From positions 1,674,001 to 1,738,000 of the forward strand of contig NZ_AP025314.1 of the NCBI RefSeq assembly GCF_036492835.1: a DNA stretch of 64,000 bases. The letters are read 5' to 3'. This DNA is from Fulvitalea axinellae. GTDB taxonomy: Bacteria > Bacteroidota > Bacteroidia > Cytophagales > Cyclobacteriaceae. The notes below the pieces were generated by a model. That model was not told the origin of the DNA and searched no databases. It was given only the letters and a program-made list of their open reading frames with translations. A program made the position numbers and the translations under genes. Shown one piece after another: positions 52,464-61,091 of the stretch (the first letter of the stretch is position 1; every line of letters starts with the position of its first letter).

Positions 52464-53249
52464 CTAGGTATAGTCTTCTTTCACCGGGCGGATTACGCCA
52501 CGGGGAGCATTTTTGGCGAAGTCAAAGATTTCGGTTTTGAATTCTGAATCGGCAAGGTCTTGAGCCGCCTCAATGGCTTGCGATATGTTTTTGCCTTCAG
52601 CGTAAAGCGCTTTGTATACGTCTTGAATAGCTCTGATCTGTTCGTTAGAGAATCCCCTGCGTCTAAGGCCGATTATGTTTACGCTGCTGAACCCGCAAGG
52701 CGTACGGCTGGTAAGGATGTACGGGGGAATGTCTTTGCCCACTTTGGCGCCACCCGCTATCATGGCGTGACGACCGATGGTTACGAACTGGTGAATGGCT
52801 GTGGTGCCTCCAACTATAGCCCATTCGCCGATTGTGACGTGCCCAGCGACTTGGGTCGAGTTGGCGAGGATACAGTGGTCACCGATTTCGCAGTCATGCG
52901 CCACGTGAACGTATGCCATCAGCAGGACGTTGCTGCCTATGACAGTCTTCATTTTGTCTGTTGTGCCTCTGCTGATGGTGACATACTCCCGGATGACGGT
53001 GTTGTCTCCGATTTCAGCAGTCGTGATTTCTCCGGCGAACTTGAGGTCTTGAGGCTCACCGGAAATAACGGCGCCCGGATGGATCTTGCAGTTCTTGCCG
53101 ATCCTGGCTCCGTCGCAAATAACCGCATGCGACCCTACCCACGTGCCCTCGCCGATTACAACGTCCGCTTGGACGATGGCGAAAGGCTCAATAACTACAC
53201 CGGACGCGATTTTCGCGTCCGGATGTATTTGCGCTAACTCACTTATCAT
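52464..53249 (-). CDS. lpxA: UDP-GlcNAc acyltransferase LpxA
   Basis: 261 residues. Left-handed beta-helix of hexapeptide repeats (IHPDAKIASGVVIEPFAIVQADVVIGEGTWVG) with the catalytic histidine in AYVHVAHDC and a C-terminal helical domain (LRRRGFSNEQIRAIQDVYKALY). It adds the 3-O-acyl chain to UDP-GlcNAc, the first step of lipid A synthesis. The start overlaps the lpxC-fabZ stop by four bases (ATGA-type coupling). Confidence 0.96.
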   Translation of the reverse strand: MISELAQIHPDAKIASGVVIEPFAIVQADVVIGEGTWVGSHAVICDGARIGKNCKIHPGAVISGEPQDLKFAGEITTAEIGDNTVIREYVTISRGTTDKMKTVIGSNVLLMAYVHVAHDCEIGDHCILANSTQVAGHVTIGEWAIVGGTTAIHQFVTIGRHAMIAGGAKVGKDIPPYILTSRTPCGFSSVNIIGLRRRGFSNEQIRAIQDVYKALYAEGKNISQAIEAAQDLADSEFKTEIFDFAKNAPRGVIRPVKEDYT

Positions 53250-54640
53250 GCGTCTTTTCTTACGATTCTGGCTGTCATTTCCGCCTCAGCGGCAAGTTTA
53301 CCTCCGACATAGGCTTTGCCCACCATCTTGGCGATACCCCTTTTGATAGGGCCCAACAGCTCACATTTCAATACAAGAGTGTCCCCAGGGACAACCATTT
53401 TACGGAATTTACACTTCTCGAGCCCCAAGAAATACGTCCAGTAGTTTTCAGGGTCCGGTACTGTGTTCAGAACGAGGATGCCTCCGGTTTGGGCCAAAGC
53501 CTCAATCTGCAACACGCCGGGAAATACCGGGTTGTCAGGGAAGTGTCCTTGGAAGAACCATTCATTCATGGTTACGTTCTTGACTCCGGCCACTTTCGTA
53601 TCGTCAAGGTGGTAGATTTTGTCTACCAACAGCATCGGGAAACGGTGGGGGAGCCTTTGTGCGATCTGGTTGATGTCGTAAACCGGAGGGAGTTTAGGGT
53701 CGTAATGCGGAAAGTCGCTGTCCCTGCTCTCCATGATCATTTTCTTAAGCTTACGGGCAAAAGCCACGTTCGCAGCGTGTCCAGGACGAGCGCCCAAGAT
53801 TTGTGCCTTGATCGGACGGCCTACGAGCGCCAAATCGCCCATTACGTCGAGGAGTTTGTGGCGGGCGGGTTCGTTTTTGAAACGAAGCTCGATATTGTTG
53901 AGCGTGCCTTCCTCTTTTACCTCGATTTTGTCTTTGTTGAAAAGCTTGGCCAAATGGTCCAGCTCGTCGTCTTTGACCAAGCGGTCAACGATAACAATGG
54001 CGTTATCAACGTCGCCACCCTTGATAAGTCCTTGCTCAAGAAGCATTTCCAGCTCGTGCAGGAAGCAGAACGTACGGCAAGGGGCGATTTCGTTTTTGAA
54101 TTGGTTGAGCGAGGTAAGCGAAGCGTGTTGGCTACCCAATACAGGCGAGTTGTAATCGACCATTACGGTTACTCGGTACTCATCGCAAGGGAGGGCGGCA
54201 ACTTCGGCATCCCCATTAGGATCTTTGTAAAAAACTCCTTTCGGGACCTCGAAATAATCTCTCAGCGCATTTTGCTCTTCCATTCCCGCCTTTTCCAAAG
54301 CTTCGAGGAAAGGCATTGAGCTACCGTCCATAATCGGCGGCTCGGGACCGTCAAGCTGAATAAGGATATTGTCGATCTGCAAACCAACCAAAGCCGCGAG
54401 CGTGTGCTCCACGGTATGAACTCTAGCTTCTCCTTTTTGCAGAACGGTACCTCTGGATGTGTCAACTACGTAGTCAACATCGGCCTCCACGATAGGCTGG
54501 CCTTCCAGATCTGTTCTTTGGAATTTGATGCCGTGGTTGGGTTTGGCGGGCAGAAAGGTCATATTGCAAACCCTTCCGGTGTGCAAGCCTACGCCCGATA
54601 CCGTCACGGAACTTTTGATCGTATGTTGCTTAATATTCAT
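53246..54640 (-). CDS. lpxC/fabZ: Bifunctional LpxC deacetylase / FabZ dehydratase
   Basis: A 464-residue fusion typical of Bacteroidota. Residues 1 to about 310 are the Zn-dependent UDP-3-O-acyl-GlcNAc deacetylase (SVTVSGVGLHTGRVCNMTF; zinc ligands in HTVEHTLAAL and HKLLDVMGDLAL). Residues about 320-464 are 3-hydroxyacyl-ACP dehydratase (LPHRFPMLLVDKIY, catalytic FFQGHFPDNPVFPGVLQIEALAQ). The fusion couples lipid A commitment with fatty-acid synthesis. Four bases after lpxD, overlapping lpxA. Confidence 0.96.
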   Translation of the reverse strand: MNIKQHTIKSSVTVSGVGLHTGRVCNMTFLPAKPNHGIKFQRTDLEGQPIVEADVDYVVDTSRGTVLQKGEARVHTVEHTLAALVGLQIDNILIQLDGPEPPIMDGSSMPFLEALEKAGMEEQNALRDYFEVPKGVFYKDPNGDAEVAALPCDEYRVTVMVDYNSPVLGSQHASLTSLNQFKNEIAPCRTFCFLHELEMLLEQGLIKGGDVDNAIVIVDRLVKDDELDHLAKLFNKDKIEVKEEGTLNNIELRFKNEPARHKLLDVMGDLALVGRPIKAQILGARPGHAANVAFARKLKKMIMESRDSDFPHYDPKLPPVYDINQIAQRLPHRFPMLLVDKIYHLDDTKVAGVKNVTMNEWFFQGHFPDNPVFPGVLQIEALAQTGGILVLNTVPDPENYWTYFLGLEKCKFRKMVVPGDTLVLKCELLGPIKRGIAKMVGKAYVGGKLAAEAEMTARIVRKDA

Positions 54641-54644
54641 TTTC

Positions 54645-55688
54645 TTACTTTTCGGTCGGCGAATTTAGGCTTTTTTCCTCTAGGTTCTTGATGCGTTCCA
54701 CTAAATCCGGTAATTTTTTGAACATAGCGTAGGCCTTCAAGTAGGAAGTCTGCTTGAAAGACGGTGCTCCCATCTGTATTTCGCCCTGTTTTCTTATCGA
54801 TCTGCCCACACCCGCTTTGGCCGCCAAAATGGTCTTGTCAGCTATGTTGAGGTGTCCAGCAATGCCCACCTGTCCGGCAATCATACAATTGTCGCCGATT
54901 TTTGTTGAACCGGAGATTCCGGTTTGGGCTGCGATCGCGGTGTTTTTTCCAATTTCCACATTGTGCGCAATCTGGATGAGATTGTCGAGCTTGGAACCGT
55001 TTCTGATAACGGTTGAGCCCATTGTGGCGCAATCCACCACGGTGTTGGCGCCAACGCTTACATTGTCTTCCAGGATTACGTTTCCAAGCTGAGGGATGGC
55101 TTTGTAAGAGCCGTCGGCCTGTGGAGCGAAGCCGAAGCCGTCGCTGCCGATAACCGCGCCGGCGTGGATGTAGCAATTTTTGCCGATTACGGAGCCACTG
55201 TAGATTTTCGCCCCGGCGTCGATAGTCGTTCCATCGCCAATGGTGACATTGTCACCTATGGAGGCATGAGGGTAAATCTTGACATCATCGCCGATAGTGA
55301 CGTTATCGCCGATGTATGAAAAAGCGGCCCTGTAGGCGTTCGTCCCAACCTTGGACCCCTGTCCGATGTAAGAGGGCTCTTCAGTGCCCACTTTCATCGC
55401 CTTCATGAATTTTTGGTACTCCTCAAGAAGCCTTGTGAAAGCCGTGTAGGCGTCGTCCACCTTTATTAATGAGGTGCGGTGCTCTTTCTTCGGTTGGAAA
55501 TCCCTGTTCACAATTACCGCTCCCGCATTGGTGGTGTATAGGAAGTTCTCGTATTTCAGGTTCGCTAAAAAAGAAATCGAATCGCCGTCCGCCTCCTCGA
55601 TTTTTCCTAATTTACTGACTTTGGTGTCTTTGTCCCCTACAATCTCGCCGCCCAGCATCTGGGCTATTTGTTCGACGCTAAACTCCAT
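54645..55688 (-). CDS. lpxD: UDP-3-O-acylglucosamine N-acyltransferase LpxD
   Basis: 347 residues. The N-terminal uridine-binding domain ([35 protein letters not shown]) is followed by a hexapeptide-repeat beta-helix ([24 protein letters not shown]) with the catalytic His in [10 protein letters not shown] and [13 protein letters not shown]-terminal helix ([24 protein letters not shown]) ends it. Third lipid A enzyme encoded here. 28 bases downstream of the HD-hydrolase gene and four bases before lpxC-fabZ. Confidence 0.96.
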   Translation of the reverse strand: MEFSVEQIAQMLGGEIVGDKDTKVSKLGKIEEADGDSISFLANLKYENFLYTTNAGAVIVNRDFQPKKEHRTSLIKVDDAYTAFTRLLEEYQKFMKAMKVGTEEPSYIGQGSKVGTNAYRAAFSYIGDNVTIGDDVKIYPHASIGDNVTIGDGTTIDAGAKIYSGSVIGKNCYIHAGAVIGSDGFGFAPQADGSYKAIPQLGNVILEDNVSVGANTVVDCATMGSTVIRNGSKLDNLIQIAHNVEIGKNTAIAAQTGISGSTKIGDNCMIAGQVGIAGHLNIADKTILAAKAGVGRSIRKQGEIQMGAPSFKQTSYLKAYAMFKKLPDLVERIKNLEEKSLNSPTEK

Positions 55689-55716
55689 TGGATCGATTCT
55701 CAGATTTCAAACATTC

Positions 55717-56943
55717 TCACAAAGATACTATTTTAGGCCAGCATAGGTAATGCTTTTTGACGATTTTCGTCATAGCCGCAATGTTGGGCAAATCCGTCGC
55801 CGTGACGATGTCTTCCAGCTCGCCGTTTTTCTTCAGAACGGTAATGCCTTGGCCCTGCCCGACATAAACTTCGTTAGAGACCTGCCCTTCGAGCAACATA
55901 TGGGCGGTTTCCTCAGGACCAATTCCGAAATGTTCGGAGACTTTGGCCTTTAATCGCTCTTTTAGTTCCGGTTCGAAGGGCTCTTCCGAGAGAATGACAC
56001 GGAAGAGTTTCCGGTTCACGATCATTGCGCTGAGTGTCGAAAGCACGGGATCATGACTCCTTGTCCAAGCCTTAACGGCCCCAAAGATATCAAAATCATC
56101 CAGATTAACGAAAGTTTGGAGCGCTTCGCCGGTCTTGAGATCCTCCATACCCACTTCATTTTCGAAAAAATAGGCCAAGCCTTCGGGGATGTCCGGTTTC
56201 CTGTCTTGGTCATAAACGGTTTTGGCCCTGGCCAATAACGAAATCAGCATGGCTTCGGCGGCCACGGAAGCTTTGTGAAGATAGACCTGCCAGTACATCA
56301 GGCGACGGGATACAAGGAAGTTTTCCACGCTGTAAATCCCTTTTTCCTCGACCACCAGCTTTTCCTCGACTACGTTGAGCATTTTTATAATCCTGTCGGC
56401 CCCGATGGTCCCTTCGTGTACGCCAGTGTAGAAGCTGTCTCGCTGAAGGTAGTCAAGTCGGTCGACGTCGAGTTGGCTGGAAATGAGTTGGTGAAAAAAC
56501 GGGCGGGGGTACTTGTTGTCGAACATACTAATGGCCGTGTCGAGCCGTCCGCCAAACTCGTCGTTTAGTTTACGCATCAGCAGGAGAGAGACATTCTCAT
56601 GCGGTACGTTTTTAAGGATACTATATTCCAGGGCGTGGGAAAAAGGTGCGTGGCCAACGTCGTGAAGAAGAATTCCGGCCATGGCGGATTCCATTTCGTG
56701 GTCGGAGATATTTACGCCTTTGGAGCGGAGGTTTTCCAACGATAAGCGCATTAGGTGCATGGCGCCCACCGCATGGTGAAACCTGGTGTGGAGGGCACCA
56801 GGATATACGAGATCGCTGAGTCCGAGTTGCCGGATTCTGCGGAGCCTTTGGAAAGACGGGTGTTCTATTATCTGAAAAATTAATCCGGCGGGAATGTTAA
56901 TGAAGCCGTATAGAGGGTCGTTGATGATCTTTTTTTTCTTCAA
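55717..56943 (-). CDS. HD-domain phosphohydrolase (dGTPase/SAMHD1-like)
   Basis: 408 residues. Metal-binding HD motifs: HTRFHHAVGAMHL (about 53-65), ILLHDVGHAPFSHALE (HD about 94-95) and a downstream Asp in SSQLDVDRLDYLQRD. It belongs to the HDc family of dNTP triphosphohydrolases and related nucleotidases. The substrate is not predicted. First gene of the lpx operon, an order often seen in Bacteroidota. Confidence 0.88.
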   Translation of the reverse strand: MKKKKIINDPLYGFINIPAGLIFQIIEHPSFQRLRRIRQLGLSDLVYPGALHTRFHHAVGAMHLMRLSLENLRSKGVNISDHEMESAMAGILLHDVGHAPFSHALEYSILKNVPHENVSLLLMRKLNDEFGGRLDTAISMFDNKYPRPFFHQLISSQLDVDRLDYLQRDSFYTGVHEGTIGADRIIKMLNVVEEKLVVEEKGIYSVENFLVSRRLMYWQVYLHKASVAAEAMLISLLARAKTVYDQDRKPDIPEGLAYFFENEVGMEDLKTGEALQTFVNLDDFDIFGAVKAWTRSHDPVLSTLSAMIVNRKLFRVILSEEPFEPELKERLKAKVSEHFGIGPEETAHMLLEGQVSNEVYVGQGQGITVLKKNGELEDIVTATDLPNIAAMTKIVKKHYLCWPKIVSL

Positions 56944-57318
56944 AACAGTGAAAGGGTTTAGGGAGTTCTGCGGAAATAGACACCGGAAGATTCCGAATTT
57001 GAATTTATGCTTTAAAAATACAATTATTTTCCCGAGTTTGATTTTGGCAAGGTTGGAAAGATATTATTTTGAAATATCCTCGGGCTTTTTGCGTTAAGTA
57101 TCTTTAAACGTTCCAATGTTTTCCTTGTTCGGGAAAATGGCGGGCACAGTGTTCAGGTGGCCGGTTTGCCCGTTGACGGTGTCTTTACCCAAGCGGCCCG
57201 AAAGTTTTGCTTTTGGAACAGGTTTATGCCAACTGGGCCGTATAGTTTTTCGTACCTTTAGAAACGCAATGTGTCCCGCTCCGAAATTGACGGACAGCAC
57301 TTAAAAAATCCGAATTTT
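56944..57318. promoter_or_regulatory. Divergent promoter region, lpx operon / porX
   Basis: 375 bases without a gene. The left half is AT-rich and on the minus strand contains TATCTTTC, one base off TAnnTTTG. On the plus strand TACCTTTA (57253-57260) is one base off the consensus, 58 bases before porX. No convincing -33 partner for either. Confidence 0.35.
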
Positions 57319-58881
57319 ATGCAAAAACATCATATCCTCTGGGCCGACGACGAGATCGATCTGTTGAAGCCTCACGTCATGTTTCTTGAAAAGAAAGGTT
57401 ATAATGTGACGCCTGTTACCAGCGCTACCGAAGCTCTGGACCTTTTGGACGAACAGAATTTCGACGTGGTCTTCCTTGACGAGAACATGCCGGGAATGAC
57501 GGGCCTTGAAGCCCTTCCTCTTATTAAGGAGCGCAGACCCGATTTGCCGGTGGTCATGATCACCAAGAGTGAGGAGGAAATGGTGATGGAAGACGCCATC
57601 GGTTCCAAGATCAGCGATTACTTGATCAAGCCTCTGAACCCGAACCAGATTCTTCTTTCGGTAAAAAAGATCCTCGACAACAAAAGGCTTGTTTCCGAAA
57701 AGACTAACCTCAATTACCAGCAGGAATTTCGGAACCTAGGTATGGCCGTGGCCGATTATCAGGATTTCGAAGGCTGGAAAGATATCTATTCGCGTTTGGT
57801 ATACTGGGAGCTGGAAATCGACAACCGGACCGACAACAGCATGGCCGAGATTTTGGAAATGCAGAAGTCGGAGGCGAACCAGGCCTTTTCCAATTACGTG
57901 GAGGACAATTACGAAGACTGGCTCAACGAACCGGATATCGAGCGTCCTTTGATGTCGCATAATGTGATGAAGGAGAAGGTTTTTCCGCATTTGGAGGGAG
58001 ACAAGCCTGTTTTCTTTATCCTGATCGACAATTTACGCCTGGACCAATGGCAGATGTTGCGTCCGATTATTACGGAAGGCTTGGACGTTGAGGAGGAAGA
58101 TACTTACTATTCCATTCTCCCAACTACGACGGCTTACGCCCGAAACGCGATCTTCTCCGGAATGTTACCTCTGGAAATGTCGAAGCGTTGCCCGGATATT
58201 TGGGTTGGGGAAGATGTTGACGAAGGTAAAAACAACAACGAGGACAAGTTCTTGGAAAGGCAGCTCAAGCGTGCCCGCATCGACGTGAAGTGGTCTTATC
58301 ACAAGATCAAGCAACAGTCGCAAGGCAGGGCTTTGGTTGACAATGTCAATAACCTGATGTCCAACAAGCTGAACGTTATCGTTTATAACTTCGTGGATTT
58401 GCTTTCGCACGCCCGTACCGAGATGGAGGTGATCAGGGAATTGGCCCACGACGAATCGGCTTACCGTTCGTTGACAACTTCTTGGTTCAAGAACTCCCCG
58501 CTGGGCGACTTGATCAAGCAACTGTCTAGTCGCGATGTGAAAGTGGTGTTGACAACGGACCACGGAACTATCAGGGTTAGAAAGCCTTATCGAATTATCG
58601 GTGACAGAAATACAAACACCAACTTGCGTTATAAGCAGGGTAAAAACCTTAGCTTCAAAGATAATGACGTGTTTGTGGCGCGTAGGCCAGAGAAAATGCA
58701 CTTGCCTTTGGTGAACGTCTCCACGGCGTATGTTTTTTCTACCAAAGACTATTTCTTCGCCTACCCGAACAATTACAACTATTACGTGAATTACTATCGC
58801 GATACGTTCCAGCACGGTGGATTGTCGCTTGAAGAAATGATTATTCCTATTATTTCCTTAAATTCAAAGCATGGGAAATAA
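57319..58881 (+). CDS. porX: T9SS response regulator PorX (receiver + PglZ domain)
   Basis: 520 residues. The CheY-like receiver (about 1-120, ILWADDEIDLLKPHV) has the phospho-acceptor Asp 54 in VVFLDENMPGM and the conserved Lys in DYLIKPLNP. A helical linker leads to a PglZ/alkaline-phosphatase-like domain (about 205-515, FFILIDNLRLDQW, LPTTTAYARNAIFSGMLP, VVLTTDHGTIRV), the combination defining PorX. PorX works with PorY and the sigma factor SigP to control T9SS genes and in homologues hydrolyses nucleotides. The ATG at 57319 gives the family N-terminus MQKHHILWADDE. Its last 11 bases overlap tsaE. Confidence 0.95.
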   Translation: MQKHHILWADDEIDLLKPHVMFLEKKGYNVTPVTSATEALDLLDEQNFDVVFLDENMPGMTGLEALPLIKERRPDLPVVMITKSEEEMVMEDAIGSKISDYLIKPLNPNQILLSVKKILDNKRLVSEKTNLNYQQEFRNLGMAVADYQDFEGWKDIYSRLVYWELEIDNRTDNSMAEILEMQKSEANQAFSNYVEDNYEDWLNEPDIERPLMSHNVMKEKVFPHLEGDKPVFFILIDNLRLDQWQMLRPIITEGLDVEEEDTYYSILPTTTAYARNAIFSGMLPLEMSKRCPDIWVGEDVDEGKNNNEDKFLERQLKRARIDVKWSYHKIKQQSQGRALVDNVNNLMSNKLNVIVYNFVDLLSHARTEMEVIRELAHDESAYRSLTTSWFKNSPLGDLIKQLSSRDVKVVLTTDHGTIRVRKPYRIIGDRNTNTNLRYKQGKNLSFKDNDVFVARRPEKMHLPLVNVSTAYVFSTKDYFFAYPNNYNYYVNYYRDTFQHGGLSLEEMIIPIISLNSKHGK

Positions 58882-59317
58882 TCTGGAATCAGTGGAGTTG
58901 GTTTGTGAAGGCTTGGAAGCCTTGCCCTCTGTGGCCGAAAAGATCATCGAATTCGCCGGCGACGAGCGTATTTGGAGATTCGAAGGCGAGATGGGGTCGG
59001 GCAAAACAACGCTAATCACGGCATTGGCCAAGCGGTTGGGGGTTGTGGATTCGGTTTCCAGCCCGACTTTTTCGTTGGTAAACGAATACCGAGACGAAGA
59101 GGATAGGGCATATTATCATTTCGATTTTTACAGAATTAAAGACGAAATGGAAGCGATGGATATCGGAGTCGAAGAGTATTTCGATTCCGGTGATATCTGC
59201 ATGCTCGAATGGGCGTCGCTTATACCGTCTTTGATGCCGGAGGACTACCTGATGGTGGAAATCGTGGCGCTGGACGACGGAGTCCGGAAGATAAAACTTT
59301 GGAAATGCCATGAATGA
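58871..59317 (+). CDS. tsaE: TsaE, ATPase of the t6A complex
   Basis: 148 residues, standard size. Walker A GEMGSGKTTL (about 38-47), SSPTFSLVNEY, and the acidic/aromatic HFDFYRIKDEMEAMDIGVEEYF followed by MLEWASLIP. TsaE drives turnover of the TsaB-TsaD complex in t6A37 synthesis. It overlaps porX by 11 bases and the alanine dehydrogenase gene by eight, so the three are tightly coupled. Confidence 0.95.
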   Translation: MGNNLESVELVCEGLEALPSVAEKIIEFAGDERIWRFEGEMGSGKTTLITALAKRLGVVDSVSSPTFSLVNEYRDEEDRAYYHFDFYRIKDEMEAMDIGVEEYFDSGDICMLEWASLIPSLMPEDYLMVEIVALDDGVRKIKLWKCHE

Positions 59318-60536
59318 AAAACCGAATTTCGGATTCTCCGAACTGTCGGGCGGAAGGATGCTTTCGCCGAAAGAAGCGGCTTTGGAGATTGGCCTGGGCG
59401 AAGAGAGCTTGTGTATCGGCGTTCCCCGAGAGCGTTCGATGCAGGAAAGCCGTTTGTCCCTGACGCCTGATGCGGTCGAGATTCTGGTGAACAACGGACA
59501 CGAGGTAGTTGTGGAGACGGAGGCCGGGAAGGCCGCTCATTTCCCCGATAATCTGTATTCCGACGCCGGGGCGAAAATCGCATATTCCGAAAAAGAGGTT
59601 TTCAAATCGAATCTAGTGCTGAAAGTGGAACCGCCTACAATGCGCGAGGTGGAGATGTTGGAGCAAGGCGCTACGCTGATTTCCGCATTGCAGACCACGA
59701 ATGTTTCCAAGGAATATTTGTCGGCGTTGAAAGACCGCAAAGTCACGGCGTTGGCGTATGAGCTTATCCAGGATAGGGTAGGCGGAACGCCGCTTGTCCG
59801 TGCGATGAGCGAGATCGCCGGCTGTTCTGTAGTCCAAATCGCGGGCGAATGCCTGAGCGGTGCGGGAACGGGCAAAGGCGTGCTGTTGGGAGGCATTACC
59901 GGTGTGGCGCCTGCCAAGGTGGTGATCCTTGGTGGTGGTACCGTAGCGGAGTTTGCCAGCAGGGCGGCTTTGGGCTTGGGAGCGGAAGTCAAGGTTTTTG
60001 ATAACGATATTTATAAACTGAGGCGCCTGAAAAATATTTTGGGCGCCCCTGTTTCCACATCCACATTGGATACTAGGGCGCTAAAAGCGACATTGGCCTG
60101 CGCCGATGTGGTGATAGGCGCGATTAAGCTGGAAATGGGCCGTGACCGGTACTGGGTTACGGAAGAGATGGTTGCCGGAATGCAACCAGGAACAGTGATT
60201 ATCGACGTGAGCATTGACCAAGGCGGTTGTTTCGAGACCTCCAGAGTTACGTCGCATGATAATCCGTATTTTTATTCCCACGAAATACTTCATTATTGTG
60301 TACCGAATATACCCTCAAGAGTAGGGCGCACGGCAACGCGTGCGATAAGTAATATTTTGACTCCTCTTTTACTTAAAATCGGTGACAGGGGCGGTGTCGA
60401 CGAGACTATTTTTTCCGATAAGGGATTTATGAGTGGCGTTTATTCCTACAAGGGTTGCCTTACGAATTCAGTGTTGGCCCGCCGTTTTAATCTTCAGTTT
60501 AAAGACTTGGAATTGCTGATGGCCGCAAGGTTCTGA
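59310..60536 (+). CDS. ald: Alanine dehydrogenase
   Basis: 408 residues. NAD-dependent oxidative deamination of L-alanine to pyruvate and ammonia. The N-terminal domain has GVPRERSMQESRLSLTPDAVEIL and LVLKVEPPT; the Rossmann domain has VVILGGGTVAEFASRAALGLGAEVKVFDND. VIIDVSIDQGGCFETSRVTSHDNP and HYCVPNIPSRVGRTATRAISN are AlaDH/PNT signatures. It is single-chain and soluble, distinguishing it from transhydrogenase PntA. Third gene of porX-tsaE-ald. Confidence 0.94.
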   Translation: MNEKPNFGFSELSGGRMLSPKEAALEIGLGEESLCIGVPRERSMQESRLSLTPDAVEILVNNGHEVVVETEAGKAAHFPDNLYSDAGAKIAYSEKEVFKSNLVLKVEPPTMREVEMLEQGATLISALQTTNVSKEYLSALKDRKVTALAYELIQDRVGGTPLVRAMSEIAGCSVVQIAGECLSGAGTGKGVLLGGITGVAPAKVVILGGGTVAEFASRAALGLGAEVKVFDNDIYKLRRLKNILGAPVSTSTLDTRALKATLACADVVIGAIKLEMGRDRYWVTEEMVAGMQPGTVIIDVSIDQGGCFETSRVTSHDNPYFYSHEILHYCVPNIPSRVGRTATRAISNILTPLLLKIGDRGGVDETIFSDKGFMSGVYSYKGCLTNSVLARRFNLQFKDLELLMAARF

Positions 60537-60593
60537 TTGCCGGCTTGGAATTCGCGGAAAGAGGTTTTAGCGTAAGCCAAAACCGAAATTCGT

Positions 60594-61091
60594 ATGTGCA
60601 AAGAAAAAGAAGTCAATTCCTCCCGCAGAGATATGTTGCGAAAAGCAGGGCTTGGCCTGGCTGGGGCTGTTGCTTTAGGATCTGTTTCCGGATTTGTGTT
60701 AAATGATGGTAAATGGGAATCCGTAACCGTCAGCGCTACCGAGGCCAACGAAAGCTGGATGAAGTTAGCGTTGGAAGTGGCTCGCAGTTCGGTTGACGCT
60801 CGTGATTTTGGCCCTTTCGGAGCGGTAGTGGCCAGAAATGGGCGGATTTTGGGAAAAAGCGAAATCAGGGTTTTTAGGGATAATGATCCGACGGCTCATG
60901 CGGAGCTACTGGCGTTGCGGGCGGCTTCTAGAACTATAGGCTCTCCGGATTTGAAGGATTGTGTTCTCTATTCTTCTTGCGAACCTTGTCCAATGTGTTT
61001 GTCGGCGGCTTTGCTGGCGGGCGTGGAGGCCATTTATTACGGATTCAGTACGGATGAAGCTTTGCCTTTAACGGACGGATGGAAGTATGTA
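60594..61091 (+). pseudogene. Tat-signal nucleoside/cytidine-type deaminase, 5' fragment (split by IS)
   Basis: 166 codons up to the insertion point. Residues 8-35 form a twin-arginine signal (NSSRRDMLRKAGLGLAGAVALGS), unusual for this normally cytoplasmic family. The deaminase zinc motifs are intact: HAE at 102-104 (TAHAELLALR) and PCxxC at 131-135 (CEPCPMC). After 61091 the frame runs into the insertion sequence and stops at 61403, so any product has about 100 foreign residues. Removing the IS plus one target copy joins this frame exactly to 62749-62892, giving a 213-residue protein. The separated part is the C-terminal helix region; catalysis may survive, but folding probably does not. Confidence 0.9.
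61086..61091 (+). repeat. Left target-site duplication
   Basis: TATGTA immediately left of the IS, matching the copy at 62743-62748. Confidence 0.85.

Noticed and set aside
57271..57318. Upstream in-frame start for porX
   Set aside because: The receiver domain starts at MQKHHILWADDE; the 16 extra codons are AT-rich leader sequence.
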